Assembly: GCF_017298635.1 (NCBI RefSeq)
Contig: NZ_CP071182.1
Span: 1,984,001 to 2,048,000 of the forward strand
Source of the DNA: Paenalicyclobacillus mengziensis
GTDB lineage: Bacteria; Bacillota; Bacilli; Alicyclobacillales; Alicyclobacillaceae
Length of the DNA: 64,000 nt
Direction: 5' to 3'
Shown here: positions 35,902 through 45,026 of the stretch, piece after piece
Layout: every line of letters starts with the position of its first letter
Position numbering within the stretch: the stretch's first letter is position 1
Made by a program: the position numbers and the translations under genes
The notes under the pieces: generated by a model
Told to the model about the DNA's origin: nothing
The model's input: the letters and a program-made list of their open reading frames with translations, nothing else
Database searches by the model: none

Positions 35902-37698
35902 TCACAGGGTGGCTTGTGTTGCCTCTTGTGTCGGCTCGGATCGCTCCACAGGTGACCTGGACGCCGCTATGTCCGCTATGGCCTTGGCGAGGATGTCAAG
36001 CCGCCGTGGTTGCGGGAATCCGCCTCGCTGTCCCTTCGCGGTCAGCCAAAGCTCGAGTGCCTCCAGGTGGTCACCGACGATGAGACGGGTCACTGGAGCA
36101 CAGAGAGCACGCGTGTTCCGATTGATCTTGCGGATGCGGTTTGGCTTGATGACGTCCACGTAATGCACGGGCTTCACCTGTAGTCCCTGTAAAACCGATT
36201 GCACCGTAATCCGCGGTGGAACTGCCAAATCGAGCGGAGTCAAGCACTCGAGCGCGCGTTGACTCAGGGCATGCGGGATGGCTGTCGGGGAGTTTGCTTC
36301 AAGGTCTGGTCGGCCAACCATTAAGTTGAGGAACCGCTTCATGGTGCTGACGGGGTCCCGCTGTACACCGCGCCCAAGACCGAGTGAAAAATGGTTGAGC
36401 GCCACATCGATATCCTGCTTTGTGACCGCATCGATAAACGGGCGAAGATGGCGTGGCGGGATGGCAAAATCCGCGTCGATAAAGAGGGTCGCAGGAACGG
36501 TTCGCGTCACAGTGTGAGAGAGCGTCTTTGCTGCGCCGATGGCTCGCGGCACATCGTGTCCCAGTGCGCGCTCGTAGCCGTGGACGAAGGCGCCGGCGCG
36601 TTCGGCATACTGTTTTGTCGAGTCCTTCGATCCGTTGTCCACGACATGTACCTCGGACACACCCGCAGCTGTCAGTTGTCGCACAACCCTTCCAATCGTA
36701 CGGGCTTCGTTGCTCGCTGGAACGATAGCTGCCGCTGTCTCCGGTTTTTGGAACAGATTCCGGTCTTCGCAGGCAAAGGCGGCAGGCAGAGCCTGGCGGT
36801 TTCTGATGGAGTCCGGAAAGAACCCGCGTGAACCAGTGTGGGTAATGAGATGGTGAAAGGCCTCAGCGTGATCGCCAAGAATGAGCTCCTGAACATTGTA
36901 TTTGAGTGGCCGTCGCTTGTGCTGCGGATTGCGAAGGCCTACCGGACAGTGCGTTGCCGTGACAATTCGGTACCCTCGAAGAGCCGCCAGAGTATAGAAC
37001 ACAGGCGGCACGGCAAGATGTTCCGCGCCAATCTGCTCGATGACATTGCGCCCTATAGCATGTGGGACAGTCGTCAGCGAGGCCGCTTGTAAGTCTGGCC
37101 TATCAAGAGCCAGATTTAAGGCCCGCTTGGCTACCGCGGTTGGATGATGATAGCGCGGATTTTGCGGAAGCGGATAGCGGTTCAGTGCAATGTCAGCTCC
37201 ACGGCGCAATCGCCGCAAAAATGGTTGGAGTTCTGCAATCGTCCAGTTGATGTCTGCGTCGAGAAATAAAACGTACTTACCTGTGGCGTGCAGAGCGCCA
37301 ATTGCCCGCCCTGTGTCATGGCCAAGCGCTTCCTCGTAAGCGATGACAAGTCCACCAGCAGATTGAATTGATTTCACTGTCGCACTCGGACACTTGTTTG
37401 CGACGACGACGACTTCCTTGACAGCTGGCCAGGACCGCAGTCTTCGAACCATGTTTGGCGCGAGTCTGCCCTTGCCGGAGACGGGGATGACGACACTGAG
37501 AACAGGTCGACGTCGGCGGCTGGCAGAGCGATGGGGGCTTTTGGTAGTTCGTCGATTCGGTGGTTGAGCAGGTCTTTGAACCGGTTTTTTTTGAACTGGT
37601 TTTTTTTGAACTGGTTTTTTTTGAGCTGGTTTTTGAGCCGATTTTTGAATGGGTCGTTGAGGTTTTAATCTCGTTTTGGTGCGTGTAATTGTGGTCAT
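35902..37698 (-). CDS. Two-domain family 2 glycosyltransferase with basic N-terminal repeat tail
   Basis: The 598-residue protein has two related GT2-like halves. The first has LSVVIPVSGKGRLAP, HDTGRAIGALHATGKYVLFL and the DAD-type motif FLDADINW. The second has AAIVPASNEARTIGRVVRQL, VVDNGSKDSTKQYAERAG, HDVPRAIGAAK and FIDADFAIPP. Shared features (HDxxRAIGA, F(L/I)DAD, a late LxxGDHxEA block in each half) indicate internal duplication. Residues ~18-70 form a basic low-complexity tail with repeated QKKPV. The ATG at 37698 has GGTGGGAAG before it; upstream in-frame codons are not family-like. No transmembrane helix is evident. Acceptor and donor are unknown. Confidence 0.82.
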   Translation of the reverse strand: MTTITRTKTRLKPQRPIQKSAQKPAQKKPVQKKPVQKKPVQRPAQPPNRRTTKSPHRSASRRRRPVLSVVIPVSGKGRLAPNMVRRLRSWPAVKEVVVVANKCPSATVKSIQSAGGLVIAYEEALGHDTGRAIGALHATGKYVLFLDADINWTIAELQPFLRRLRRGADIALNRYPLPQNPRYHHPTAVAKRALNLALDRPDLQAASLTTVPHAIGRNVIEQIGAEHLAVPPVFYTLAALRGYRIVTATHCPVGLRNPQHKRRPLKYNVQELILGDHAEAFHHLITHTGSRGFFPDSIRNRQALPAAFACEDRNLFQKPETAAAIVPASNEARTIGRVVRQLTAAGVSEVHVVDNGSKDSTKQYAERAGAFVHGYERALGHDVPRAIGAAKTLSHTVTRTVPATLFIDADFAIPPRHLRPFIDAVTKQDIDVALNHFSLGLGRGVQRDPVSTMKRFLNLMVGRPDLEANSPTAIPHALSQRALECLTPLDLAVPPRITVQSVLQGLQVKPVHYVDVIKPNRIRKINRNTRALCAPVTRLIVGDHLEALELWLTAKGQRGGFPQPRRLDILAKAIADIAASRSPVERSEPTQEATQATL

Positions 37699-37900
37699 TG
37701 TCTTCCCACCCGTTTCACCGTCGTCTCTGTACAGGCTATTCGGAGTGGGACGAGAATGACTTGGCATGTGTTCCAACTTCAGAAAAATTGTGGACTGAAA
37801 GTGGAAGCAATTGCCGTGGCAGCTCGCCAACGGACATGACTGGTATAATAATGACGACGTAAGCACTTGGCAAAAGGGGCGATTCAAACTGGGAGAACAT

Positions 37901-39010
37901 GTGTTTAGCCAGCGTATTGAAGCGATGCAAAATGAGCTCTTGAAACAAGGTTTAGATGCAGTTGTCGTAACCGCACCAGCCAACTTGTACTACTTTGCCG
38001 GGGTCTGGTTGCACGTGGGTGAACGTGCGACAGCACTCGTCATCCGTCAGAGTGCAGCCCCGTTGTGGATTGTGCACGCCATGTTTCGGGCAGAGGTCCG
38101 AGGGGTTCATGTGGAGACGGTGTTCTGGCGGGACGGCGAGCGTCCATTTGGCCAAATTGCAAAGGCTATCGGTAAGGCAACCCGCTTTGCGATTGACGGC
38201 GATTGGGAAGCAAGACACGTTCTGGCCCTGCAGGAAGCCGTGCAGGCAGAGGCACCAGGGTCTGTCGCTGTCGCAGCAGATGACATTATCAGTCAACTCA
38301 GGGCACGAAAAGATGATGGCGAGCTGAACAAGCTGCAACAAGCCTCTCTTCGGGCTGATGCGGTCGTCGCCAAGCTGAAGGCGCAAATCACGGCAGACGC
38401 CACTGAGTTGCAGTTAGCAAAGCAACTCGGTGTGTTGTGGGAGGAGATCAAATCGGAGGGAATGTCGTTTCCACCGATTGTTGCTGCGGGTGTAAATGGA
38501 GCCGCACCGCATCACGAGCCAGACGATACAAAAGTCCGGAGTACAGTTGGAGCCACAACCGTAGTCGTTGACACTGGAGGCTTTTATGACCGCTACGTGA
38601 GCGACATCACGCGGACGTTCGTCGTTGGGGAACCAAGCGAAGAAATAAAGCGGGTGTACGAGTTGGTCCTTGCTGCGAATCTGGCAGGAATTGCAGCCGC
38701 AAAGCCAGGTGTCACGCTTTCGGATGTAGATAAGGCAACTCGCGACGTGATTGAATCGGCCGGTTACGGAGAATATTTCACCCATCGAACGGGGCATGGG
38801 GTCGGACTCAGTATTCACGAGGCTCCGTTTGTCGTTGCAGGTAACGACCAAAAGCTTGAGGTTGGTATGGTGATGAGCATCGAACCAGGAATTTACCTGC
38901 CGGGTAAGTTCGGGGTTCGCATCGAAGACTTGATTGTCATTGAAGAGGGCGGCGCAAGGCCGCTGAACCAGGCGCCAAAACAACTGGAAGACGTGATTGT
39001 ACGCGTGTGA
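37901..39010 (+). CDS. M24-family Xaa-Pro aminopeptidase
   Basis: The ~369-residue metallopeptidase has an N-terminal creatinase-like domain (about residues 1-125) and a pita-bread catalytic domain. Dimetal ligands are visible in [15 protein letters not shown] and ITRTFVVG (Asp, Asp), [16 protein letters not shown] (His), [11 protein letters not shown] (Glu) and [10 protein letters not shown] (Glu). It should release N-terminal residues from X-Pro peptides in the cytosol. The GTG at 37901 follows GGGAG by 5 bases; about 30 further codons upstream are open but include a TATAAT-like sequence at 37844-37849, which may be the promoter. Confidence 0.9.
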   Translation: MFSQRIEAMQNELLKQGLDAVVVTAPANLYYFAGVWLHVGERATALVIRQSAAPLWIVHAMFRAEVRGVHVETVFWRDGERPFGQIAKAIGKATRFAIDGDWEARHVLALQEAVQAEAPGSVAVAADDIISQLRARKDDGELNKLQQASLRADAVVAKLKAQITADATELQLAKQLGVLWEEIKSEGMSFPPIVAAGVNGAAPHHEPDDTKVRSTVGATTVVVDTGGFYDRYVSDITRTFVVGEPSEEIKRVYELVLAANLAGIAAAKPGVTLSDVDKATRDVIESAGYGEYFTHRTGHGVGLSIHEAPFVVAGNDQKLEVGMVMSIEPGIYLPGKFGVRIEDLIVIEEGGARPLNQAPKQLEDVIVRV

Positions 39011-39042
39011 CGTTGCATGAGGATGACAGATGAATGAAGGCA

Positions 39043-39088
39043 ACCGCCAAATTCAAGCGCGACTCGGCGGCTTAAGTTTGGCGGGGGT
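39043..39088. terminator. Terminator between convergent genes
   Basis: ACCGCCAAA and TTTGGCGG form the outer stem of a hairpin followed by GGGTTTTTA. It ends the M24 peptidase transcript and abuts the stop of the convergent YfhH gene. Confidence 0.7.
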
Positions 39089-39090
39089 TT

Positions 39091-39396
39091 TTATTCTTTG
39101 AGCATGGCAAGCGGGACTGCAGACTCAATGCTGCGGCCATTGCGATGGCCCCACGCCATTACACCTTCGAGCTTCGTCACCGTGATTGTGCCTTCTTCTT
39201 CAGTCAAGTGATATGTCTTTCCGATTTCAACCGTGATACTCTCGTGAATGAGATAAGACTTGGCGAGGTACCACTTTTTCATCAAGACCTCGTATTCGCT
39301 CCAGTTCTCTGCATCGTATGCGGCCTTCCCTTGACTTTGCAGCGTATCCATCTCCGCTTGTAATTCCTCTTTGTTCATCGTGCTGTACAGCGGCAT
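39091..39396 (-). CDS. yfhH: DUF1811 protein, YfhH-like
   Basis: The 101-residue protein begins MPLYSTMNKEELQAEMDTLQ and contains the family blocks KWYLAKSYLIHE and the SH3-like C-terminus GKTYHLTEEEGTITVTKLEG, then VMAWGHRNG and AVPLAMLK. These match Bacillus YfhH in layout. Its function is unknown; the C-terminal barrel suggests a binding role. The ATG at 39396 has AAGGGG 8 bases upstream, and the 13 codons before it are not part of the family. Confidence 0.82.
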   Translation of the reverse strand: MPLYSTMNKEELQAEMDTLQSQGKAAYDAENWSEYEVLMKKWYLAKSYLIHESITVEIGKTYHLTEEEGTITVTKLEGVMAWGHRNGRSIESAVPLAMLKE

Positions 39397-39480
39397 TGTG
39401 TTTTCCCCTTTTGAACCAAGTTTGTTAGGAGTCAAGCCTTAGCGTCAGGCTTTGAATTGCAGTTTCCATTGTGCCATATT

Positions 39481-39939
39481 TCAGCCTGATTTGCCTGCCG
39501 TGGCGACGACGGAGATATACAATTGACTGACAACCACAACCGTTTGGACGTGAATGGTCAGTTGCTGTTGATCGACGGTTAAGGTTCTGCCGTCAATCAA
39601 ACGGGATATCAAGTCGGGGCGCCGTTGCAAGGTATCGAGCGGTTCGCCAACAAGAAAGCCCAGTTCATGTTTGATGAACTGGATGACTTCAATTTCCGAC
39701 AGCCCGTCAGGTGCGTCAGCGTTCACACGGATGCTTTCCACAACGGGGATGTGCATTGGGCTGTTCAAGCGCTTGTTCAGTTGTTCCACCTGTTGGTTTA
39801 GATCGGCCTTTTCGTTCGAGACCTTCTGCAAGGTGATGTAAAGTTGGTCGTACGCTTTCCCCTGATACGCGAGTGTGCAACTTGCACCAAATAGGGCGCC
39901 GACCAGTGTGGCGGCCACGATAGACTTACTAATAGCCAT
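39481..39939 (-). CDS. ytrI: YtrI-like sporulation membrane protein
   Basis: The 152-residue protein has one N-terminal membrane helix (residues ~5-25, KSIVAATLVGALFGASCTLA). A coiled-coil-like stretch follows (about 38-60, LQKVSNEKADLNQQVEQLNK), and then a soluble domain ending VVVVSQLYISVVATAGKSG. It overlaps ytrH by 11 bases, the same pairing as in Bacillus, where ytrHI is expressed in the mother cell and needed for efficient sporulation. The assignment leans on topology and the ytrH partner. The start has no strong ribosome-binding site, in line with translational coupling. Confidence 0.7.
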   Translation of the reverse strand: MAISKSIVAATLVGALFGASCTLAYQGKAYDQLYITLQKVSNEKADLNQQVEQLNKRLNSPMHIPVVESIRVNADAPDGLSEIEVIQFIKHELGFLVGEPLDTLQRRPDLISRLIDGRTLTVDQQQLTIHVQTVVVVSQLYISVVATAGKSG

Positions 39940-40276
39940 GAGATGTCACATCCGACGCCAACCAGCGGATGAGCAAAGCCCCGAGTTGACAGCCGATGAA
40001 GGCGACCGCCAAGTATGTGATTTGTTTGCCAACAGGGACCAGTTCCCGGTTTAAAAAACCGGATTCCAATACCTTGATGGTATCCATCGTGCCCCCAAGA
40101 GTGGCGACCATCGCCCAAATTTTCAAATCCTCCGAGAGTCTCATCATCACGGAGAGAGGGGGAGTGTGAAAGACCAGCGCACCGAGGCCCCCCAAGAGCG
40201 AGCCACCTAGGACCATGCCCATGGACACAAAAAAGTCGATAAGCAGGTTGGCCTCGAAACTAATGGACGAAGTCAT
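39929..40276 (-). CDS. ytrH: YtrH-family sporulation membrane protein
   Basis: The 115-residue protein has about three transmembrane helices (residues 7-35, LLIDFFVSMGMVLGGSLLGG; about 50-66; about 85-107, ITYLAVAFIGCQLGALLIRW). The order of the N-terminal FFVSMGMVLGGS segment and the central KIWAMVATLGGTMDTIK matches YtrH. Bacillus YtrH is under sigma-E control and affects spore cortex formation. The ATG at 40276 has a strong AGGAGGT 7 bases upstream; a GTG three codons earlier would overlap the ribosome-binding site. First gene of a two-gene unit with ytrI. Confidence 0.82.
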   Translation of the reverse strand: MTSSISFEANLLIDFFVSMGMVLGGSLLGGLGALVFHTPPLSVMMRLSEDLKIWAMVATLGGTMDTIKVLESGFLNRELVPVGKQITYLAVAFIGCQLGALLIRWLASDVTSHGY

Positions 40277-40382
40277 GATTTGCACCTCCTTTGTCTACTC
40301 CAACATACGGGACAAGTTTCGAAATTATGCTGACCAAAGCAGAGTTCATGCAGGCTGTGTCAAGAAACGGTATAATAACAGA

Positions 40383-43300
40383 ATGGTCATTTTGCATGGA
40401 AGTGGATGTGAATCGCCGTTCGTGATGTCAAAGACAGATCTGAAATGGACTTTCATGAATTCAAATCAACCGCTTCACGGCAGATACACTCCAGGTGCCA
40501 CCTGGAATCATCCCGGCAGAGGCGAATTGTGGAGCGAGGACCGTGAGCGTGCGGCCCAACTTCGCCAACTCGCAGATTGGCTAAGGGCGGAATTTGGACC
40601 TGAGGCGGTTCAATTCACGATGAATGAGGTCTCGGAACCTGGAACAGGTGCGGCGGGAACGCTATATCAACCGGAGCGGGTGCATCAAACGAGGACCTCT
40701 CATCAGTCGGAGCAGGCCCATCAGCCAGGGACTCGTCATCAGGCGCACCTGCAGTGCGAAGGCCCGGTGTTCATCGAAGCCCTGGTGAGGCTGCAAGGCG
40801 CAAGCGGAGTCGTTTTCTCCAGCCCACTGCAGCTTCTGATGAGACTCGTGCGCCTGGCAGCAGATATTGTTGCCTGCGAAGACGTCGTGGCGTTTGCGGC
40901 TCCGAGAGATATCAAACTCGAGGAAGTTTTGCTTGCTTGTACGGAGTTTGCCCGTCAGGAAGAGGAAGGCATGGGGCGCTGGACCTCCATGGGGACGTTT
41001 GCTGCGGCATGGTTGCCTGGGTGGAATATGCCAGAGCATCGAGCACTGAGGGCACTCTACTTGAGTGAAGCAGCCGCTGTGTCCGCTGCCAGGTCCGATG
41101 ATGCGTCTGCGGCCACATTTGCTGAGTCACAGCACTGGGTAGATGCATTTTTATTTCTTTGTATCGATAAATTTGTCCGATTAAATGTGGTTGAACCAAC
41201 AAAGCAGGAACCAGATATGCGTTCTAATGGTATATCGTCCTATCGAATTATGTACCGCGGTGAAGCCGAGGTCCTGTCAGCATGGGAACGTGCCCTTGTC
41301 AGTGCGAATCCGGAGTTTCAGGCAGACGGTTGGCTGGTTTGGCGGACCATGAAGCAGGCCTTCCAACAGACCGACTGGAGTACCGATTGGTTATTTGACC
41401 TGAGCGGACAGTTTGATTATCACCTCGAATTTGAACTCGTGCCGCCTGCGGAGGAAGCCTCCCTGCTGTGGCATTTGGAGTATTTTGTTGCACATAATCA
41501 CTGGAATCAAAGACGTCCCCTGCTCAACTTCTGGCAGCAGGAGAGCCGTGACTTTGTCATCGGCCGGGAACGACTTGAACGTTTGGACGAGTGGATTTTG
41601 CCGCAACTGCTTGAGGCAGGGAGAGTCTGCTCAGTGATTGCAGATTCCTTGCAAGAACCGACCCCAAGCCAGGCTGTAATTGCCCCGGAAGCGGTATTTT
41701 CGTTTTTGACAAAAGATGCAAAAGAGCTTGAGGAACTGGGATGCAAAATCCGCTATCCAGCCATCGAGGAGATGTCTGCGGGGGACATTCGCATCCGCGT
41801 GCAAGTGAAGCGAAAAAGCCATAAGGCCACACATGTGGCGAGTCACGTGCGCGGTGCCAGTTGGTTCGATGCCAGGCAGTTGGTGGAGTTTGACTGGAAA
41901 GTGGCCCTTGGTGGCGAAGAGTTGTCTGAGCAGGCATTTGAAGAACTGGTAGAGCAGCGTTCACCACTCATTCAGCTTGGCGGGACGTGGCGGTTATTGC
42001 CGCTCGATACCATCATTCGGCAGGTGGAGGCGTTGCGAAAAAGTGCGGAGCAGGCTGCAGGCGGAAGCTTTATTGACGTCACCCGCATGATGCTCTTGAG
42101 TGAAGCGGAAACCACGGATGACATTCCGGTAGATGTTGATTTTGCCGATGATGTTCGCGATATTCGCGATCTCGTTTACACCCTGCTGCAAGCCCGCCGG
42201 CCGAAGGGTATGACGATACCGAGCTTGTTTGCTGGGAAACTGCGTGATTATCAAAAGATGGGTTACGAGTGGTTGCTGCATCTGCGGGAAATTCGCTGCG
42301 GAGCTGTTCTCGCCGATGATATGGGACTTGGTAAAACCATCCAAGTGCTTGCCTACTGGTGTTATTTGAAGGAACACGGGACCAAAACTGGCGCTCATCT
42401 GCTCATTTGTCCAACTTCGCTGCTGCAGAATTGGCGGGCGGAGATAGGAAGGTTTGCCCCAAGTCTGTCTGTTTACGTCCATCACGGAGCAACTCGGGAA
42501 TCGAACGAGGTGTCCTTTGCAGACGCCGTAGGGGATTTCGATGTGGTCATGACAACGTATGCAACAGCGGTACGTGATGAGGAACTCCTCGGTGGCATCG
42601 TGTGGGATTCCGTCATTGTCGATGAGGCACAGAACGTCAAGAACCCCGAAACAAAGCAGGCAAGGGTTGTGTGTGGGTTAAATGGACAGCATCGAATTGC
42701 GCTGACTGGTACGCCCATTGAGAATCGACTCGAGGAACTGTGGTCGATTTTCCGTTTCGCCATCCCGGGGTACCTTGGCAGTCTTGCATGGTTTCGCAGA
42801 CAGTTTATCGATCCGATTTCCGGCCAGGAGCAGGGGCGGACGTCTCAGCAGTTACATCAGTTGCTGCAACCCGTGCTGCTTCGACGGAGTAAATCGGATC
42901 CGACCATTCAGCTTCAGTTGCCTGAGAAATGGGAGGTTCTCGAGTATGCCGGACTGACTTCGGAGCAGGGAGCGTTGTATCAGTCGGTGGTGAATCGATT
43001 GTTTTTGAATATTGATGGAACTGCGACAGGAATGTCCCGAAGGGGGCAGATTTTAACTGCACTCGTAAGGTTGAAGCAGGTATGTGACCATCCTTGTCTG
43101 ACAGTCGGCGGCAGTTCCTCTGTTCATCGTTCCGGGAAGCTCAAACTCCTGCTTGACCTGCTGGATGATGCGGTGTCAGACGGTGAAGCAGCCATTGTCT
43201 TTACGCAGTTTCGCGGGATGGGAGAGATTTTGTGCGACGCAATTGAGCAGAAATTTGGCTGGCGGCCACAGTTTTTACACGGCGGATTGAACCCTGCAGC

Positions 43301-43685
43301 CAGGGGAGACATTGTCGATGCGTTTCAGAGCGGTCGCGACCAGGCGCGGGTGCTGGTGTTGTCTTTGAAAGCAGGTGGAGTCGGCCTGAACTTGACGCGC
43401 GCCAATCATGTGTTTCATTTTGACAGGTGGTGGAATCCTGCCGTAGAGGACCAGGCGACAGACCGAGTCTTTCGCATTGGACAGACAAAGAATGTGCAGG
43501 TTCACAAGCTGGTATGTACAGGAACGCTGGAAGAGCGGATCGACGACTTGATTCAGTCCAAACGCTCTCTCTCCAAAGCAGTTGTCGGTGAATCCGAGGG
43601 CTGGTTAGCGGATATGGACAATGATGCGCTTCGCAGCTTGTTTGAGTTGGAAGCAGGTTTTGCGTTTGAGGAGGAAGAGGTGTGA
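40383..43685 (+). CDS. Snf2/RapA-family DEAD-like helicase
   Basis: The ~1100-residue ATP-dependent DNA translocase has a long N-terminal accessory region (about residues 1-600). The Snf2 core has LRDYQKMGYEWLLHLREI, Walker A ADDMGLGKTIQVLAYW, Walker B VIVDEAQNVKNPETK (DEAQ in place of DEAH), TGTPIENRLEELWSIFRF, and the C-terminal LSLKAGGVGLNLTRANHVFH with FDRWWNPAVEDQATDRVFRI. It remodels protein-DNA complexes. The ATG at 40383 gives MVILHGSG, the usual family start. A TATAAT lies only 7 bases upstream (40371-40376), so the message may be leaderless; ATG 40425 is an alternative. It overlaps the SWIM gene. Confidence 0.92.
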   Translation: MVILHGSGCESPFVMSKTDLKWTFMNSNQPLHGRYTPGATWNHPGRGELWSEDRERAAQLRQLADWLRAEFGPEAVQFTMNEVSEPGTGAAGTLYQPERVHQTRTSHQSEQAHQPGTRHQAHLQCEGPVFIEALVRLQGASGVVFSSPLQLLMRLVRLAADIVACEDVVAFAAPRDIKLEEVLLACTEFARQEEEGMGRWTSMGTFAAAWLPGWNMPEHRALRALYLSEAAAVSAARSDDASAATFAESQHWVDAFLFLCIDKFVRLNVVEPTKQEPDMRSNGISSYRIMYRGEAEVLSAWERALVSANPEFQADGWLVWRTMKQAFQQTDWSTDWLFDLSGQFDYHLEFELVPPAEEASLLWHLEYFVAHNHWNQRRPLLNFWQQESRDFVIGRERLERLDEWILPQLLEAGRVCSVIADSLQEPTPSQAVIAPEAVFSFLTKDAKELEELGCKIRYPAIEEMSAGDIRIRVQVKRKSHKATHVASHVRGASWFDARQLVEFDWKVALGGEELSEQAFEELVEQRSPLIQLGGTWRLLPLDTIIRQVEALRKSAEQAAGGSFIDVTRMMLLSEAETTDDIPVDVDFADDVRDIRDLVYTLLQARRPKGMTIPSLFAGKLRDYQKMGYEWLLHLREIRCGAVLADDMGLGKTIQVLAYWCYLKEHGTKTGAHLLICPTSLLQNWRAEIGRFAPSLSVYVHHGATRESNEVSFADAVGDFDVVMTTYATAVRDEELLGGIVWDSVIVDEAQNVKNPETKQARVVCGLNGQHRIALTGTPIENRLEELWSIFRFAIPGYLGSLAWFRRQFIDPISGQEQGRTSQQLHQLLQPVLLRRSKSDPTIQLQLPEKWEVLEYAGLTSEQGALYQSVVNRLFLNIDGTATGMSRRGQILTALVRLKQVCDHPCLTVGGSSSVHRSGKLKLLLDLLDDAVSDGEAAIVFTQFRGMGEILCDAIEQKFGWRPQFLHGGLNPAARGDIVDAFQSGRDQARVLVLSLKAGGVGLNLTRANHVFHFDRWWNPAVEDQATDRVFRIGQTKNVQVHKLVCTGTLEERIDDLIQSKRSLSKAVVGESEGWLADMDNDALRSLFELEAGFAFEEEEV

Positions 43686-44491
43686 GGTCATCAAGGTCAT
43701 CAAAGTCAGCCGTGCAAAAGGGCGGCTCACGAACGGCAAGTTTTATCGAAATGAAGTGGAAGTTTGCCCTCGATGAGTTTGAGATAAGCAGGCAAAGACG
43801 AGGGAAGGCCATGGAGAAACAGGGCCTTGTGACCAGCCTCTCATTCCAGAACGGTGTCATTTATGCGCAGATTCAGGGGCCAAAAATGCGCTTTGCAGTC
43901 CAAGACACAACCGTATCCATGCCTATCATCCAGTCGGGTGAAGCGTACCAGTCGCGCATTGCCCATCTGTTGTATCTGCGCCCGGATTGGTTGGCAACAC
44001 TCCATAGCGGCGAGTGGGATAGAGAGTTTTGGGATGCGTTGTCCGATATGGGGCTTCAGTGGTATCCCAATGAAGCCACAGCCAAAGAGTGGGTTTCTGG
44101 TATCACTTGCACCTGCAATGACAGAGAGATGCCCTGCTTTCACGCTGCAGCAACCTTGTTTGCGCTGCTACATGAGATGGAAGAGACACCGCTGTTTGCC
44201 ATCCGAATGCTTGGCATAGAGGCCGATGAGTTGTTAGACGAAGTGCATCGCATCGGCAGCATTCAGTCAAAAACGGAACATTCGATTCAAGACAGTCATC
44301 TAGCTTCGGGAAGTGAGGTCCAAGCCAGTCCAGCGCAAGATTCAAGGACAGTACTTCTCCGGAACGAGGAAGAGGCCGTTTATCGAGAGACAAATGCGTA
44401 CACTGGAGAACGGATACGGCACAGACTCCCGCCAAATTGGGATGTCAAAAAACAGGCAGACTGGCAGGAGCGCTACATGGCGTTGAAATGA
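43682..44491 (+). CDS. SWIM zinc-finger protein paired with the Snf2 helicase
   Basis: The 269-residue protein starts with a GTG inside the helicase stop codon (GTGA). The helicase end itself supplies the GAGGAGGAAGAGG ribosome-binding site, so it is translationally coupled. The SWIM motif CxCx(n)CxH is seen in GITCTCNDREMPCFHAAATL at about residues 140-160. RGKAMEKQGLVTSLSFQNGV is the conserved N-terminal block of this family. SWIM domains bind DNA or protein, and these genes commonly sit next to Snf2 helicases. Exact biochemical role unknown. The C-terminal ~80 residues are hydrophilic and variable-looking. Confidence 0.88.
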   Translation: MRSSRSSKSAVQKGGSRTASFIEMKWKFALDEFEISRQRRGKAMEKQGLVTSLSFQNGVIYAQIQGPKMRFAVQDTTVSMPIIQSGEAYQSRIAHLLYLRPDWLATLHSGEWDREFWDALSDMGLQWYPNEATAKEWVSGITCTCNDREMPCFHAAATLFALLHEMEETPLFAIRMLGIEADELLDEVHRIGSIQSKTEHSIQDSHLASGSEVQASPAQDSRTVLLRNEEEAVYRETNAYTGERIRHRLPPNWDVKKQADWQERYMALK

Positions 44492-44631
44492 GGCTTGTCC
44501 TTATGTTCGTCATCGTTGGCGGGTTCGTGTTCAGACCGAAACGCTTCTTCGCTTGTCGTCAAAACCTGACGTGAAAAAACGCCGAGCAATATGGCCAGTA
44601 AAATGATGGTTACGACAAATCCGATACCCAT
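44473..44631 (-). CDS. Small single-pass membrane protein
   Basis: The 52-residue frame begins MGIGFVVTIILLAILLGVFS, one transmembrane helix, followed by an acidic/His-rich tail ending HKDKPHFNAM. The ATG at 44631 has GAGGAGG about 9 bases upstream; 15 further codons upstream are open. The 3' end overlaps the convergent SWIM gene by 19 bases. No family recognised. Confidence 0.5.
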   Translation of the reverse strand: MGIGFVVTIILLAILLGVFSRQVLTTSEEAFRSEHEPANDDEHKDKPHFNAM

Positions 44632-44700
44632 GGCCAATTTCCTCCTCTCTCTAGGAATCTTCAAGGTATCTCTCAATCAATATCACCGAACAACCATTAC

Positions 44701-44722
44701 AGCCGGGCTTGCCCGGTTTTTT
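44701..44722 (+). terminator. Short terminator hairpin
   Basis: CCGGG/CCCGG stem (AGCCGGGCTTGCCCGGT) followed by six T bases. It would end plus-strand transcripts coming from the helicase-SWIM pair and so isolate the SOS cassette. Confidence 0.7.
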
Positions 44723-44898
44723 GTGTTTCAATATTAATGACGTATTCGGTCGCAAAATGTTTCATGTCGCGTAAAGAAAATGTTGAATTGTATGAGTTCC
44801 TGTTCGGGCTCAATTCGATTCATTCTGTTCATTCAATTCATTCGATTCACCACCGTGTATCGAACCTAAAATAAGGAAAATGATCCGCACAAAAAACA

Positions 44899-44960
44899 CG
44901 AACATATGTTTGTGTTTTTTGCTGTCAGGCATATAATACAAATACAAGAACATATGTTCG
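44899..44960 (+). promoter_or_regulatory. SOS promoter with two LexA/DinR boxes
   Basis: Box 1 is CGAACATATGTTTG (44899-44912), inside the wider near-palindrome AACACGAACATATGTTTGTG. Box 2 is AGAACATATGTTCG (44947-44960). Both match the Gram-positive LexA/DinR pattern CGAACnnnnGTTCG with at most one mismatch. A TATAAT -10 (44932-44937) lies between them, with a weak -35 (TTTGTG/TTGTGT) overlapping box 1. Box 2 covers the start of transcription, so a repressor bound at both boxes would shut the promoter. From 44723 to 44880 I see only a short ATTCAATTC-type repeat. Confidence 0.88.
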
Positions 44961-45026
44961 TGTGTGCGATGTGATTTCTCATCGATGCATCAGCATGAAT
45001 GGATACACAGTCGGGGGGGGAGAGGC

